Assembly: GCA_946530565.1 (NCBI GenBank)
Contig: CAMNAE010000074.1
Location: forward strand, 1 to 7,447
Reading direction: 5' to 3'
Source: an uncultured Oscillibacter sp.
GTDB taxonomy: Bacteria > Bacillota > Clostridia > Oscillospirales > Oscillospiraceae
DNA: 7,447 bases
The translations under genes were made by a program, and so were the position numbers. The first letter of the stretch is position 1. Each line of letters starts with the position of its first letter. Positions 1-6,008 of this stretch are shown here, one piece after another. Below the pieces are notes generated by a model that saw only the letters and a list, made by a program, of their open reading frames with translations, ran no database searches and was not told where the DNA came from.

Positions 1-413
1 AGACCGACGGCGCCTGCCACATCGAGGCCATGTCCATTCAGCACATTCTGCCCATGTTCGATCTGGACGCGCTGGACGTGCTCTTTGTGGAGAACATCGG
101 CAATCTTGTCTGCCCGGCGGAGTTCAACATCGGCGAGGATTTCCGCGTCGCGATCCTCAGCGTCCCCGAGGGCGACGACAAGGTCGAAAAATACCCGCTG
201 ATGTTCGCCACCAGCGACGCGCTGGTCATCAACAAGTACGATATGCTGCCGTATTTCGATTTTGACATGCAGCGCGTCGAGACCAATGCCTCCGACATCA
301 ACGGCAAGGTCCGTATCTTCCGCGTCTCCACCCGCTCAGGCGATGGGCTCGCAGAACTCTGCGACTACATCTCCGGGCGGATACAACAGAAAGTGAGGAG
401 GGTGTCCCCTTGA
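1..413 (+). CDS. hypB: HypB-type nickel-inserting GTPase, 3' part (5' end outside window)
   Basis: This is the C-terminal part of HypB, a cytoplasmic GTPase that works with HypA to deliver nickel to the large subunit of [NiFe] hydrogenases. The reading frame is open from base 3, giving 136 visible residues; the P-loop must lie upstream. Visible signatures are the Cys-His metal pair (TGC CAC at 15-20), the switch-like segment VENIGNLVCPAEF with the third metal-binding Cys (codon at 111-113), the G4 guanine-specificity motif NKYD, and a G5-like VSTRSGDG near the end. The match to the HypB family is close along the whole visible length. The ATG at base 30 is internal to the conserved Cys-His region and is not the start. 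The stop TGA shares three bases with the TTG start of the next gene, so hypB belongs to the antiporter/hydrogenase operon. The related urease factor UreG is less likely because the NLVCPAEF region is HypB-specific. Confidence 0.93.
   Translation, partial: TDGACHIEAMSIQHILPMFDLDALDVLFVENIGNLVCPAEFNIGEDFRVAILSVPEGDDKVEKYPLMFATSDALVINKYDMLPYFDFDMQRVETNASDINGKVRIFRVSTRSGDGLAELCDYISGRIQQKVRRVSP
395..412 (+). promoter_or_regulatory. Ribosome-binding site and TTG start of the MrpE-like gene
   Basis: GAGGAGGG at 395-402 lies seven bases before a TTG codon at 410-412. No ATG or GTG lies in frame between this site and the TTG. The first in-frame ATG, at 446, has no purine-rich site before it and would cut into the first membrane helix. 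The TTG overlaps the hypB stop as TTGA, matching the four-base overlaps at most other junctions in the operon. Together these decide the start. Confidence 0.8.
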
Positions 414-958
414 AAAAAGCAAACGGGGCAGCGGTCGTCTCCACAATGATCGTCTGCTACATCTTCTGGCTCCTGGTCACCGGCCAGATCGTGGAGTTCT
501 TCTACGGCGAGGCGTCGTGGCAGATCCTCGCGGCGGGACTGATCGTGAGCTTCGCGGTGGCGCTGTTCAGCGCACGCTTCTTCATCCACGACGATACGTT
601 TTTCCTCGCCAATCCGATCCATATCCTCAAGCTGATCGGCTACTGCTTCGGCACGTTCATGATCGAGCTCGCCAAGGCGAACATCGACATGGCAAAGCGT
701 GCCTTCAGCCCGAAGCTGCCCGCGAATTCCGGCATCGTCAAGGTGCCGGTGAACCTCGATAAGGAATATGCCCAGGCGATGCTCGCCAACTCCATCACCC
801 TGACGCCCGGCACCATTACGATGGACATGGCGGAAGACGGAAACGGGCAGCTCTACTATTACATCCACTGGATCGACGTGGCCAGCCAGGATCCGGAGGA
901 GGCCGGCGAGATGATCAAGGGCACCCTGGAGAAGGGGATCGGAGGGATCTGGAAATGA
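410..958 (+). CDS. mrpE: Mrp antiporter subunit E-like protein (MnhE/MbhA)
   Basis: This 182-residue membrane protein of the MnhE family (MbhA in archaeal membrane-bound hydrogenases) is a structural subunit of the Na+/H+ antiporter module. Two hydrophobic segments near residues 8-28 and 37-56 are followed by a third around 70-88 and a soluble C-terminal domain. Family signatures are IELAKANIDMAKRAFSP (85-101), GIVKVPVNL (108-116), LANSITLTPGT (125-135) and HWIDV (153-157). The start is TTG, supported by a strong ribosome-binding site. The last four bases, ATGA, hold the start of the MrpF-like gene. The length is near the usual for MnhE. It is the first gene of the antiporter block, as in archaeal mbh operons. 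Confidence 0.93.
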   Translation: MKKANGAAVVSTMIVCYIFWLLVTGQIVEFFYGEASWQILAAGLIVSFAVALFSARFFIHDDTFFLANPIHILKLIGYCFGTFMIELAKANIDMAKRAFSPKLPANSGIVKVPVNLDKEYAQAMLANSITLTPGTITMDMAEDGNGQLYYYIHWIDVASQDPEEAGEMIKGTLEKGIGGIWK

Positions 959-1209
959 GTGAACTGCTTTTCTTTGCCATCTGCTTTGTGGCGATGGCGC
1001 TCGTGCTGGCGGCGCGCTTCGTCGTCGGCCCCTCGGTCGCTGACCGCGCCGTTGCGGGCGACTGCGTTGAGACTCTGACAGACATGGCCATGGTGCTCTT
1101 CGCGCTCTACTCCGGCCGCGCCATCTATCTGGACATCGCTCTGGTCACGGCGCTTTTGGGCTTCATCGGCACCACGCTGATCGCCAAGTATCTGGAGGGC
1201 AAGCTATGA
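955..1209 (+). CDS. mrpF: Mrp antiporter subunit F-like protein (MnhF/MbhB)
   Basis: This small 84-residue protein with three predicted membrane helices (about 3-22, 38-53 and 58-77) belongs to the MrpF/PhaF family of cation antiporter subunits. Recognisable conserved residues are ARFVVGPSVADRAVAGD (20-36), which matches the family R-x-x-x-GPS-x-x-DR pattern, and YLDIALVTALLGFIGT (58-73). A GGAGGG site at 941-946 precedes the ATG by eight bases. Both ends overlap neighbours by ATGA, so translation is probably coupled to the MrpE-like and MrpG-like genes. Its exact role is structural; no catalytic residue can be pointed to. Confidence 0.93.
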   Translation: MSELLFFAICFVAMALVLAARFVVGPSVADRAVAGDCVETLTDMAMVLFALYSGRAIYLDIALVTALLGFIGTTLIAKYLEGKL

Positions 1210-1631
1210 GAATCGTGATCGATGTGCTGATCGTACTCAGCATCTTCTTTGCATTCGCCGGTGTGGTGGGCCTGCTGCGCATGCCGGACACCTTCTGCCG
1301 CATGCAGTCGAGCACCAATGTGACGACCTTCGGCGTGCTGTTCGTGCTCATCGGCGGCTTTCTGTATGCGCTCTTTTATCTGCACAACGGCGAGATGATG
1401 GTCAAATGCGTGATCCTTGCGGTGTTCTACTTCGTCACCTCGCCGATCGCGGGCCATGCGATCGCGCAGGCGGCGTATCTGCACGGTGTCCGTTCCGAAA
1501 AGAAAATGGCCTGCGACGCCTACGGTGAGGACCTGAAGAAGGGCCCGCCGCAGCCGCAGAGCGCGGAGGAGCCCGCTGCCGAAGCCGCTCCCGCGCAGGA
1601 TGAAACCGCAAAGGAGGAGAGCGAAACATGA
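1206..1631 (+). CDS. mrpG: Mrp antiporter subunit G-like protein (MnhG/MbhC) with long acidic tail
   Basis: This 141-residue MnhG/PhaG-family membrane subunit has three hydrophobic segments (about 3-24, 40-60 and 64-80). The diagnostic stretch is GLLRMPDTFCRMQSSTNVT (22-40), corresponding to the family G-LR-PD-x-x-x-R-x-H/Q-x-x-T pattern, and TSPIAGHAIAQAAY (78-91). Residues 108-141 form a tail of Pro, Gln, Ala and Glu with no predicted helix in the membrane, longer than in a typical MrpG. The tail is low complexity and its last codons hold the AAGGAGG site (1611-1617) for the next gene. A GGAGGG at 1194-1199 precedes the start. ATGA overlaps occur at both ends. The assignment is firm; any function of the tail is unknown. 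Confidence 0.92.
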   Translation: MRIVIDVLIVLSIFFAFAGVVGLLRMPDTFCRMQSSTNVTTFGVLFVLIGGFLYALFYLHNGEMMVKCVILAVFYFVTSPIAGHAIAQAAYLHGVRSEKKMACDAYGEDLKKGPPQPQSAEEPAAEAAPAQDETAKEESET

Positions 1632-1885
1632 ATGCCGTTCTGGTTTTAAATGCGCTGATCATCGTCAGTATTCTGGTCTCGGCCTTCCTCGCGATCCGGA
1701 TGGAGCATATCCTCGCCTCCGTCATCGCTCTGGGCGTGACGGGCGCGTTCACGTCGCTGGAGTTCATCATGCTCCATGCGCCGGACGTCGCGATCTCCGA
1801 GGCCGCCGTCGGCGCGGTGCTCTCAACGACGCTCTTCGTCATCGCGGTCCGCAAGGTCACTAAGAAAGGGGATGAGGAGGAATGA
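1628..1885 (+). CDS. mbhD: DUF4040 antiporter/hydrogenase subunit (MbhD-like, part of MrpA C-terminus)
   Basis: This 85-residue protein has three predicted membrane helices (about 4-22, 27-48 and 56-75). The motif HAPDVAISEAAVGAVLSTTL (50-69) is the signature of the DUF4040/MbhD family, which corresponds to a segment of the C-terminal part of MrpA in bacterial Mrp antiporters. The membrane-embedded Glu58 within it is a conserved acidic residue of the family and is a reasonable candidate for the ion path; that role is inferred. The C-terminal KGDEEE tail overlaps purine-rich ribosome-binding sequence for the next gene. It is joined by ATGA overlaps on both sides. Finding this as a stand-alone gene next to MbhE is typical of Mbh/Mbx-type complexes rather than of plain Mrp antiporters. 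Confidence 0.9.
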   Translation: MNAVLVLNALIIVSILVSAFLAIRMEHILASVIALGVTGAFTSLEFIMLHAPDVAISEAAVGAVLSTTLFVIAVRKVTKKGDEEE

Positions 1886-2256
1886 AGATCAATAAGCTGG
1901 TGGGGCTTCTTGCGCTGCTGGTGATCCTGGTGGTCGGCCTCCGCGGGGCGAAATACGCCTACCAGGAGCTCCCCCCCACCTATGACGGCTCCGACACCGA
2001 TGTGACGGCGCTGTACAACGACCCCGAGCATTACGACGTCTCCGATCCCGACGGTGTCGGCGACATCATCGTGCAGATGAACCTCGCCAAAACCCACGCG
2101 GTGAACGCGGTCGCCTCTGTCGTGTTCGACTTCCGCGGCTTCGATACGATGGGTGAGTCCTTCATCCTCTTCACCGCGATCGGCGGCGCGATCATCATCC
2201 TGAGCCGCAAGAGCCACCGGGATGAGCCGGAGCAGAAGGAGGGCAGCCAGTCATGA
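1882..2256 (+). CDS. mbhE: MbhE-like antiporter/hydrogenase membrane subunit
   Basis: This 124-residue protein has one helix near 5-22, a polar loop and a second helix near 91-108. The segment HAVNAVASVVFDFRGFDTMG (72-91) is the hallmark of the MbhE/MrpA C-terminal family, followed by ESFILFTAIGGA. The loop from about 31 to 61 is rich in Asp and Glu (D35, D38, D40, D47, E49, D52, D55, D57, D61). It would face the outer side if the short C-terminus is cytoplasmic, which is inferred from the basic residues R109, K110, H112 and R113. With the preceding DUF4040 gene it makes up the equivalent of the MrpA C-terminus. A run of seven C at 1971-1977 lies in frame, and the conserved motif after it confirms the frame is intact. 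The AAGGAGGG for the next gene (2236-2243) encodes part of its C-terminal tail. Confidence 0.88.
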   Translation: MKINKLVGLLALLVILVVGLRGAKYAYQELPPTYDGSDTDVTALYNDPEHYDVSDPDGVGDIIVQMNLAKTHAVNAVASVVFDFRGFDTMGESFILFTAIGGAIIILSRKSHRDEPEQKEGSQS

Positions 2257-2759
2257 AATTCAAAGAACAGGATATCATTTTGAAGTGCGGCGCTGATATG
2301 TTCCTGCCCTTCGCGCTCGTCTTCGGTCTGTACGTGATCCTCTTCGGCTCCGTGAGCTCCGGCGGCGGCTTCCAGGGCGGCGTGATCGTCACCTCCGCCT
2401 TCCTGCTGGTGTATCTGGGCTACGGCGTCGAGGGCATCGGCCACGTGATCTCGCCCCGCCCCCTGCGCATCCACGGCGGCATCGCCGCCTGCCTGTATGT
2501 GGCTCTGGGCTTCATCGGCATTCTCTTTGGCCGCAACTTCGCCTCGAACGTGTTCGCCCAGGTCGGCGACATCGGCGATTTCATCTCCGCCGGCACGATC
2601 ACCTTTATGAGCTATGTGGTGGGCTACCGCGTGGTCTCCGGCATCGGTCTGCTGCTCCTGCTCATGACGGGTCTTCTTACCAGCCCCGACGACGAAGAGC
2701 CCGAGACGGACATCGCCTACGGCTTTGACAGCACGGCCGAGGAAGGAGCGGAGTCATGA
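2253..2759 (+). CDS. mrpB: Mrp antiporter subunit B-like protein (MnhB/MbhF)
   Basis: This 168-residue MnhB-domain membrane protein has four predicted helices (about 14-32, 43-62, 74-93 and 109-143, the last long enough for two short segments). The signature PFALVFGLYVILFGSVSSGG (19-38), followed by GFQGGVI, is the classic MnhB motif in which a Gly-rich turn joins the first two helices. Histidines H64 and H74 flank the second and third helices. The C-terminal 25 residues are acidic (SPDDEEPETD and EEGAES) and contain the AAGGAG site (2743-2748) for the next gene. ATGA overlaps occur at both ends. Family membership is clear. In the Mrp system this subunit lies in the sodium-handling part of the complex, which is family knowledge rather than something seen here. 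Confidence 0.93.
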   Translation: MKFKEQDIILKCGADMFLPFALVFGLYVILFGSVSSGGGFQGGVIVTSAFLLVYLGYGVEGIGHVISPRPLRIHGGIAACLYVALGFIGILFGRNFASNVFAQVGDIGDFISAGTITFMSYVVGYRVVSGIGLLLLLMTGLLTSPDDEEPETDIAYGFDSTAEEGAES

Positions 2760-3106
2760 TCTATATGAACTACATCGCCGCAGTCATTCTGATCGTGATG
2801 GGGCTCTACACGATCCTCTTTAAAAAGAACATCATCAAGATCGTGCTGGGCATGAGCATCGTTGACTACGGCATCAACCTTCTGATCGTGAGCACCGGCT
2901 TCAAAGAGGGCGGCACCGCTCCTGTCTTCACGATCCGTGAGTTCGTGGCGGGCACCTTCTTCGTGGACCCCGTGCCCCAGGCGCTCACGCTCACGAGCAT
3001 CGTCATCGGCGCCTGCGTCGACGCGATGGCCCTTGCGCTGGCAGTGAAGATCTACCAGCAGTACCACACCACCAATGCGGATGAGATCAGGAGGCTGCAC
3101 GGATGA
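2756..3106 (+). CDS. mrpC: Mrp antiporter subunit C-like / NuoK-like protein (MnhC/MbhG)
   Basis: This 116-residue three-helix protein belongs to the MrpC/NuoK family. Helices lie near 4-21, 26-46 and 76-99. The conserved block VDPVPQALTLTSIVIGA (70-86) is the family's DP-x-PQAL-x-LT-x-IVIG pattern. Two acidic residues sit inside the hydrophobic helices, D37 in the second and D89 in the third; in NuoK, buried glutamates in equivalent helices take part in proton transfer, so these are candidates, although the alignment is not exact. AAGGAG at 2743-2748 precedes the start by seven bases. Its gene lies directly before the MrpD-like gene, the same MrpC-MrpD order as in mrp and mbh operons. Confidence 0.93.
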   Translation: MIYMNYIAAVILIVMGLYTILFKKNIIKIVLGMSIVDYGINLLIVSTGFKEGGTAPVFTIREFVAGTFFVDPVPQALTLTSIVIGACVDAMALALAVKIYQQYHTTNADEIRRLHG

Positions 3107-5022
3107 TTTCTTATGTTCATTTCCCCGTGCTGGCTGTCATGGGGATCTTTCTCGGCGCCTTTCTCGAAGAGATCTTCGGCGTGCACAACAAGGCCGCGCG
3201 GCAGGGCATCCTGGTCGCGACGACCGGCATCGCCTTTTTGCTGATCTGCGCGCTTGTGAAGCCCGTCATGTTCGACGGCGAGGTCATCTCCTACTGGATG
3301 GGTGACCATGTGCCGGTGAGCGGCTACGCGATCGGCATCGGCTACGAGATCGACCAGCTCGGACTCTTCTTCGCGCTGCTGGTCGTGACCACGTCGCTGC
3401 TCTCCTCGATCTTCTCGCTGCGCTACATGGAGCGCGACGGCATGCTCGGCCGCTTCTATGTGCTCTTTTTGATGCTCTGCGGCGCCGTGCTCGGCCTCAC
3501 GCTCACGGGCGATATCTTCAACCTCTTCATCATGATCGAGATCATGACCTTCGCCGCGGTGGCGCTCACCGCCTTCCGCGGCGAGCGGGGCTTTGCGCTG
3601 GAGGCCGCCTTCAAGTACCTGGTGCTCGGCTCGATGGGCTCCTCGTTCACGCTGGCGGGCATCGCGCTGCTGTATCTGCAGTGCCATACGCTCAATATGG
3701 CGCAGCTCGCCTCCATGCTGCACGGCAACATGACGCCCGTTTCGGTCTTCGCCTTCGGGCTCATGCTCACCGGTCTCTCCGTCAAGGCCTTCATCGTCCC
3801 CTTCCACACCCCCGCGGCCGACGCCTACGCCGCCGCCCCGACCTGCATCTCGATGATGTTCTCCGGTATGGTGAACAAGGCGGGCGTTTACGGTGTGATC
3901 CGTCTGGTCTATGTGATCTTCCGCGCGATCGACCTTCCGGCCATGCAGGTGCTTCTGGCCATTTTCGGCGCGGTCACCATGTTCATCGGCGTCACGATGG
4001 CGCTCGCGCAGCATGACTTCAAGCGTCTGCTCGCCTTCCACTCCATCTCCCAGATCGGCTATGTGATCACCGCGGCGGCGCTCGGCACGACGCTGGGCCT
4101 CTCCGGCGCGCTGTTCCACGCCATGAACCACACGCTCTTCAAGGGCCTGCTGTTCCTGTGCGCGGGCTCGGTGCTCTACTCCGTCGGCACCACCGATCTC
4201 GACCGGCTCGGCGGCCTCTCGAAGAAGATGCCGCAGACGACGATCTGCTTCCTGATCGGCGCGTTCTCCATCTCCGGTCTCCCGCCCTTCAACGGCTTCG
4301 CCTCCAAGTGGATGGTCTATCAGGCGATCTACGCCAAGGCCGTTGAGTCCGGCAACTTCCTCTATGCGCTCATCACCGTGGTGGCGGTCGTCGTCTCCGT
4401 GATGACCCTGGCCTCCTTCATCAAGGTGACGCAGGCCGTGTTCTTCGGCCAGTGCCCCGTCTCCTGCGCGGGCGCCAAAGAGGTGCCCCTCTCCATGCGC
4501 ATCCCCATGTGGGTCATGTCGGCCCTGTGCGTGATCACCGGCGTCTTCTACAACCAGGTTGAGGCCTGGTTCCTGCGCCCGGCTGTGAGCGCCGCCTTCA
4601 ACGTGACGCACTACATCGACGTGATGATGGGCGAGGGCACGGCGGCGGCCTTCGGCATCAGCAACGTGAAAGCCGCGGCTGCCAGCTTCAGCTACTGGGA
4701 TCCCATTTTGTGGCTGCTGCTCTTCGTCGTCGTGATGGCCGCGACGGGCATCGTGATCATCACCGGCGCGCGCGAGCGCGGCAGGATCCTCACGCCCGAG
4801 GGCGCCGAGGAGGACGGCAAGTACGCGACCTTCTTCAGCGGCGAAAAGAGCCTGCCCTCTCATGTGAGCGGCTCCGACCTCTTCTGGGGCTTCAAGCATG
4901 ACTGGAAGAGCTACTTCCGCGTGATGCAGGGCGCGCATTCCGGCATCATCAACGACTACGCCCTGTGGGTCGTGGTCGGCGGCGCGATCATCACGCTGTG
5001 GCTCACCGTGTTCGTACGTTAA
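3103..5022 (+). CDS. mrpD: MrpD/NuoN-like proton-translocating subunit (MbhH-like) with C-terminal extension
   Basis: This 639-residue polytopic protein is of the proton-conducting NuoL/M/N and MrpD family and should be the main proton channel of the complex. Visible landmarks are IFNLFIMIEIMTF (138-150) with helix Glu146, K171, GLSVKAFIVPFHTPAADAY (224-242) with Lys228 and His235, NKAGVYG (258-264), HDFKRLLAFHSISQIGY (304-320), FHAMNHTLFK (338-347) with His339 and His343, and SGLPPFNGFASKW (391-403) with Lys402. The buried Glu and Lys residues follow the family's proton relay pattern. After the usual end near residue 500 there is about 140 residues more, with a helix near 533-554, a polar stretch (557-615) and a final helix near 618-637. 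Ordinary MrpD or MbhH proteins are roughly 500 residues, so this tail is extra. It starts from an ATGA overlap with AGGAGG at 3089-3094. Confidence 0.93.
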   Translation: MISYVHFPVLAVMGIFLGAFLEEIFGVHNKAARQGILVATTGIAFLLICALVKPVMFDGEVISYWMGDHVPVSGYAIGIGYEIDQLGLFFALLVVTTSLLSSIFSLRYMERDGMLGRFYVLFLMLCGAVLGLTLTGDIFNLFIMIEIMTFAAVALTAFRGERGFALEAAFKYLVLGSMGSSFTLAGIALLYLQCHTLNMAQLASMLHGNMTPVSVFAFGLMLTGLSVKAFIVPFHTPAADAYAAAPTCISMMFSGMVNKAGVYGVIRLVYVIFRAIDLPAMQVLLAIFGAVTMFIGVTMALAQHDFKRLLAFHSISQIGYVITAAALGTTLGLSGALFHAMNHTLFKGLLFLCAGSVLYSVGTTDLDRLGGLSKKMPQTTICFLIGAFSISGLPPFNGFASKWMVYQAIYAKAVESGNFLYALITVVAVVVSVMTLASFIKVTQAVFFGQCPVSCAGAKEVPLSMRIPMWVMSALCVITGVFYNQVEAWFLRPAVSAAFNVTHYIDVMMGEGTAAAFGISNVKAAAASFSYWDPILWLLLFVVVMAATGIVIITGARERGRILTPEGAEEDGKYATFFSGEKSLPSHVSGSDLFWGFKHDWKSYFRVMQGAHSGIINDYALWVVVGGAIITLWLTVFVR

Positions 5023-5038
5023 GGAGGGAAACACAATG
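5021..5038 (+). promoter_or_regulatory. Ribosome-binding site overlapping a stop codon, before the NuoH-like gene
   Basis: AAGGAGGG at 5021-5028 includes the last two bases of the TAA stop of the MrpD-like gene and sits seven bases before the ATG at 5036. This is the first junction in the operon that is not a four-base overlap. The same TAAGGAGGG arrangement is repeated before the next gene at 5990-5998. Confidence 0.75.
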
Positions 5039-5992
5039 GGAATTACGATTTTGCGGCTTCTCTTCTATGTTCTGATCTTCCCGGGCTGCCTGTTCGTCAC
5101 GGCGATCGGTCTGCTGCTCGCGGGCATCGACCGCAAGGTGCTCGCCCGCATGCAGCGGCGCGTCGGCCCGCCGATCGTCCAGCCGGTGTATGACTTCTTC
5201 AAGCTCCTCGGCAAGGAGACGATCATCCCCCACGCGGCGAATAAAACGGCCTTTCTGGCCGCGCCGGTGGTCGGCTTTGTGAGCCTCGTCGTGCTGATGC
5301 TCTTCATCCCCGTGTTCAGCTTCAGCGCGTTCTCGGGCAGGGCTGACCTCATCGTGGTGCTTTACTTACTCACGATCCCGGGCGTCGCGCTCATCGTGGG
5401 CGGCTCCGCCTCCGGCTCCCCCTACGCCGGCATCGGTATCTCCCGCGAGATGGTCACCATGATGGCCTATGAGCTCCCGCTGATCCTGGTGCTTCTGTCG
5501 GTCGCCAAGATGGCAGGCGGCAGCGCGCTGTGCTTCTCCCTGAGCGACATCGTCGCCTGGCAGGAGGCGCATCACAGCATGATCGCCCACTGGCAGCTCA
5601 TCCCCGCGGCGGTCGCGATGCTTCTGGTCATCCCCGCCGAGGTCGGCACGCAGCCCTTCGACGTTGCGGAGGCCGAGACGGAGATCTGCGAAGGCCCCCT
5701 GATCGAATACTCCGGCGCGCCGCTTGCCATGTTCAAGCTGAACACCGCGCTCAAGATGTTCGTGATGACGGCGCTCTTCGTGGCGCTGTTCATCGGCGGC
5801 ATCGACACCGGCATCGTCGCGCTCAACGCGCTGATCCTTGTGCTGCTGTGCATCGTGCTCACGGTGCTGTGCATGACGCTGATCCACGCCGTGACCGCGC
5901 GGCTGAAGATCGAGCATCTCTTCCAGTTCTACTGGACGTTTGTCACCACGCTTGCCACCGTCAGCCTGGTGCTGGTCTGGCTTGGACTCTAA
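5036..5992 (+). CDS. mbhM: NuoH-like membrane subunit of the hydrogenase module (MbhM-like)
   Basis: This 318-residue membrane protein of the complex I subunit 1/NuoH family (MbhM, EchB, HycD-like) anchors the peripheral redox arm and links it to the ion pump. About eight hydrophobic helices are visible. Conserved segments are DRKVLARMQRRVGPP (32-46), QPVYDFFKLLGKE (49-61), AGIGISREMVTMMAYELPLI (131-150), and PAEVGTQPFDVAEAETEICE (200-219) followed by GPLIEYSG. These last loop acids (E214, E216, E219, E224) form the well-known charged cavity near the quinone site in complex I; in hydrogenases of this type no quinone is used. The gene lies before the NuoB-like gene, whereas in Pyrococcus mbh it lies after the large-subunit gene. 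It is separated from its neighbours by 13-base gaps on both sides. Confidence 0.94.
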   Translation: MGITILRLLFYVLIFPGCLFVTAIGLLLAGIDRKVLARMQRRVGPPIVQPVYDFFKLLGKETIIPHAANKTAFLAAPVVGFVSLVVLMLFIPVFSFSAFSGRADLIVVLYLLTIPGVALIVGGSASGSPYAGIGISREMVTMMAYELPLILVLLSVAKMAGGSALCFSLSDIVAWQEAHHSMIAHWQLIPAAVAMLLVIPAEVGTQPFDVAEAETEICEGPLIEYSGAPLAMFKLNTALKMFVMTALFVALFIGGIDTGIVALNALILVLLCIVLTVLCMTLIHAVTARLKIEHLFQFYWTFVTTLATVSLVLVWLGL

Positions 5993-6008
5993 GGAGGGAG
6001 ACAGCATG
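5990..6008 (+). promoter_or_regulatory. Ribosome-binding site overlapping a stop codon, before the NuoB-like gene
   Basis: AAGGAGGG at 5991-5998 shares two bases with the TAA stop of the NuoH-like gene and lies seven bases before the ATG at 6006. This selects 6006 over the in-frame ATG at 5940, which would lie inside the NuoH-like gene and lacks such a site. Confidence 0.75.

Noticed and set aside
30..413. A complete small protein starting at the ATG at base 30
   Set aside because: The frame continues open upstream and includes the HypB Cys-His metal motif just before this ATG, so it is the end of a longer gene.
1971..1977. Run of seven C in the MbhE-like gene as a possible frameshift site
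   Set aside because: The conserved HAVNAVASVVFDFRGFD motif after the run is in the same frame as the start, so no frameshift is needed.
1435..2217. A 260-codon minus-strand open frame across the MrpG, MbhD and MbhE-like genes
   Set aside because: It spans three genes that have firm family motifs on the plus strand, has no convincing ribosome-binding context and shows a charged, low-information composition.
3052..5034. A 660-codon open frame on the minus strand opposite the MrpD-like gene
   Set aside because: Its translation is dominated by His, Glu, Asp, Gly and Arg with no recognisable domain, and it mirrors the codon pattern of the GC-rich plus-strand gene, whose conserved motifs are clear. 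It is a shadow of that gene.
5940..6005. Upstream in-frame ATG for the NuoB-like protein
   Set aside because: It would add 22 residues encoded inside the NuoH-like gene and unlike the family; the ATG at 6006 has an ideal ribosome-binding site.
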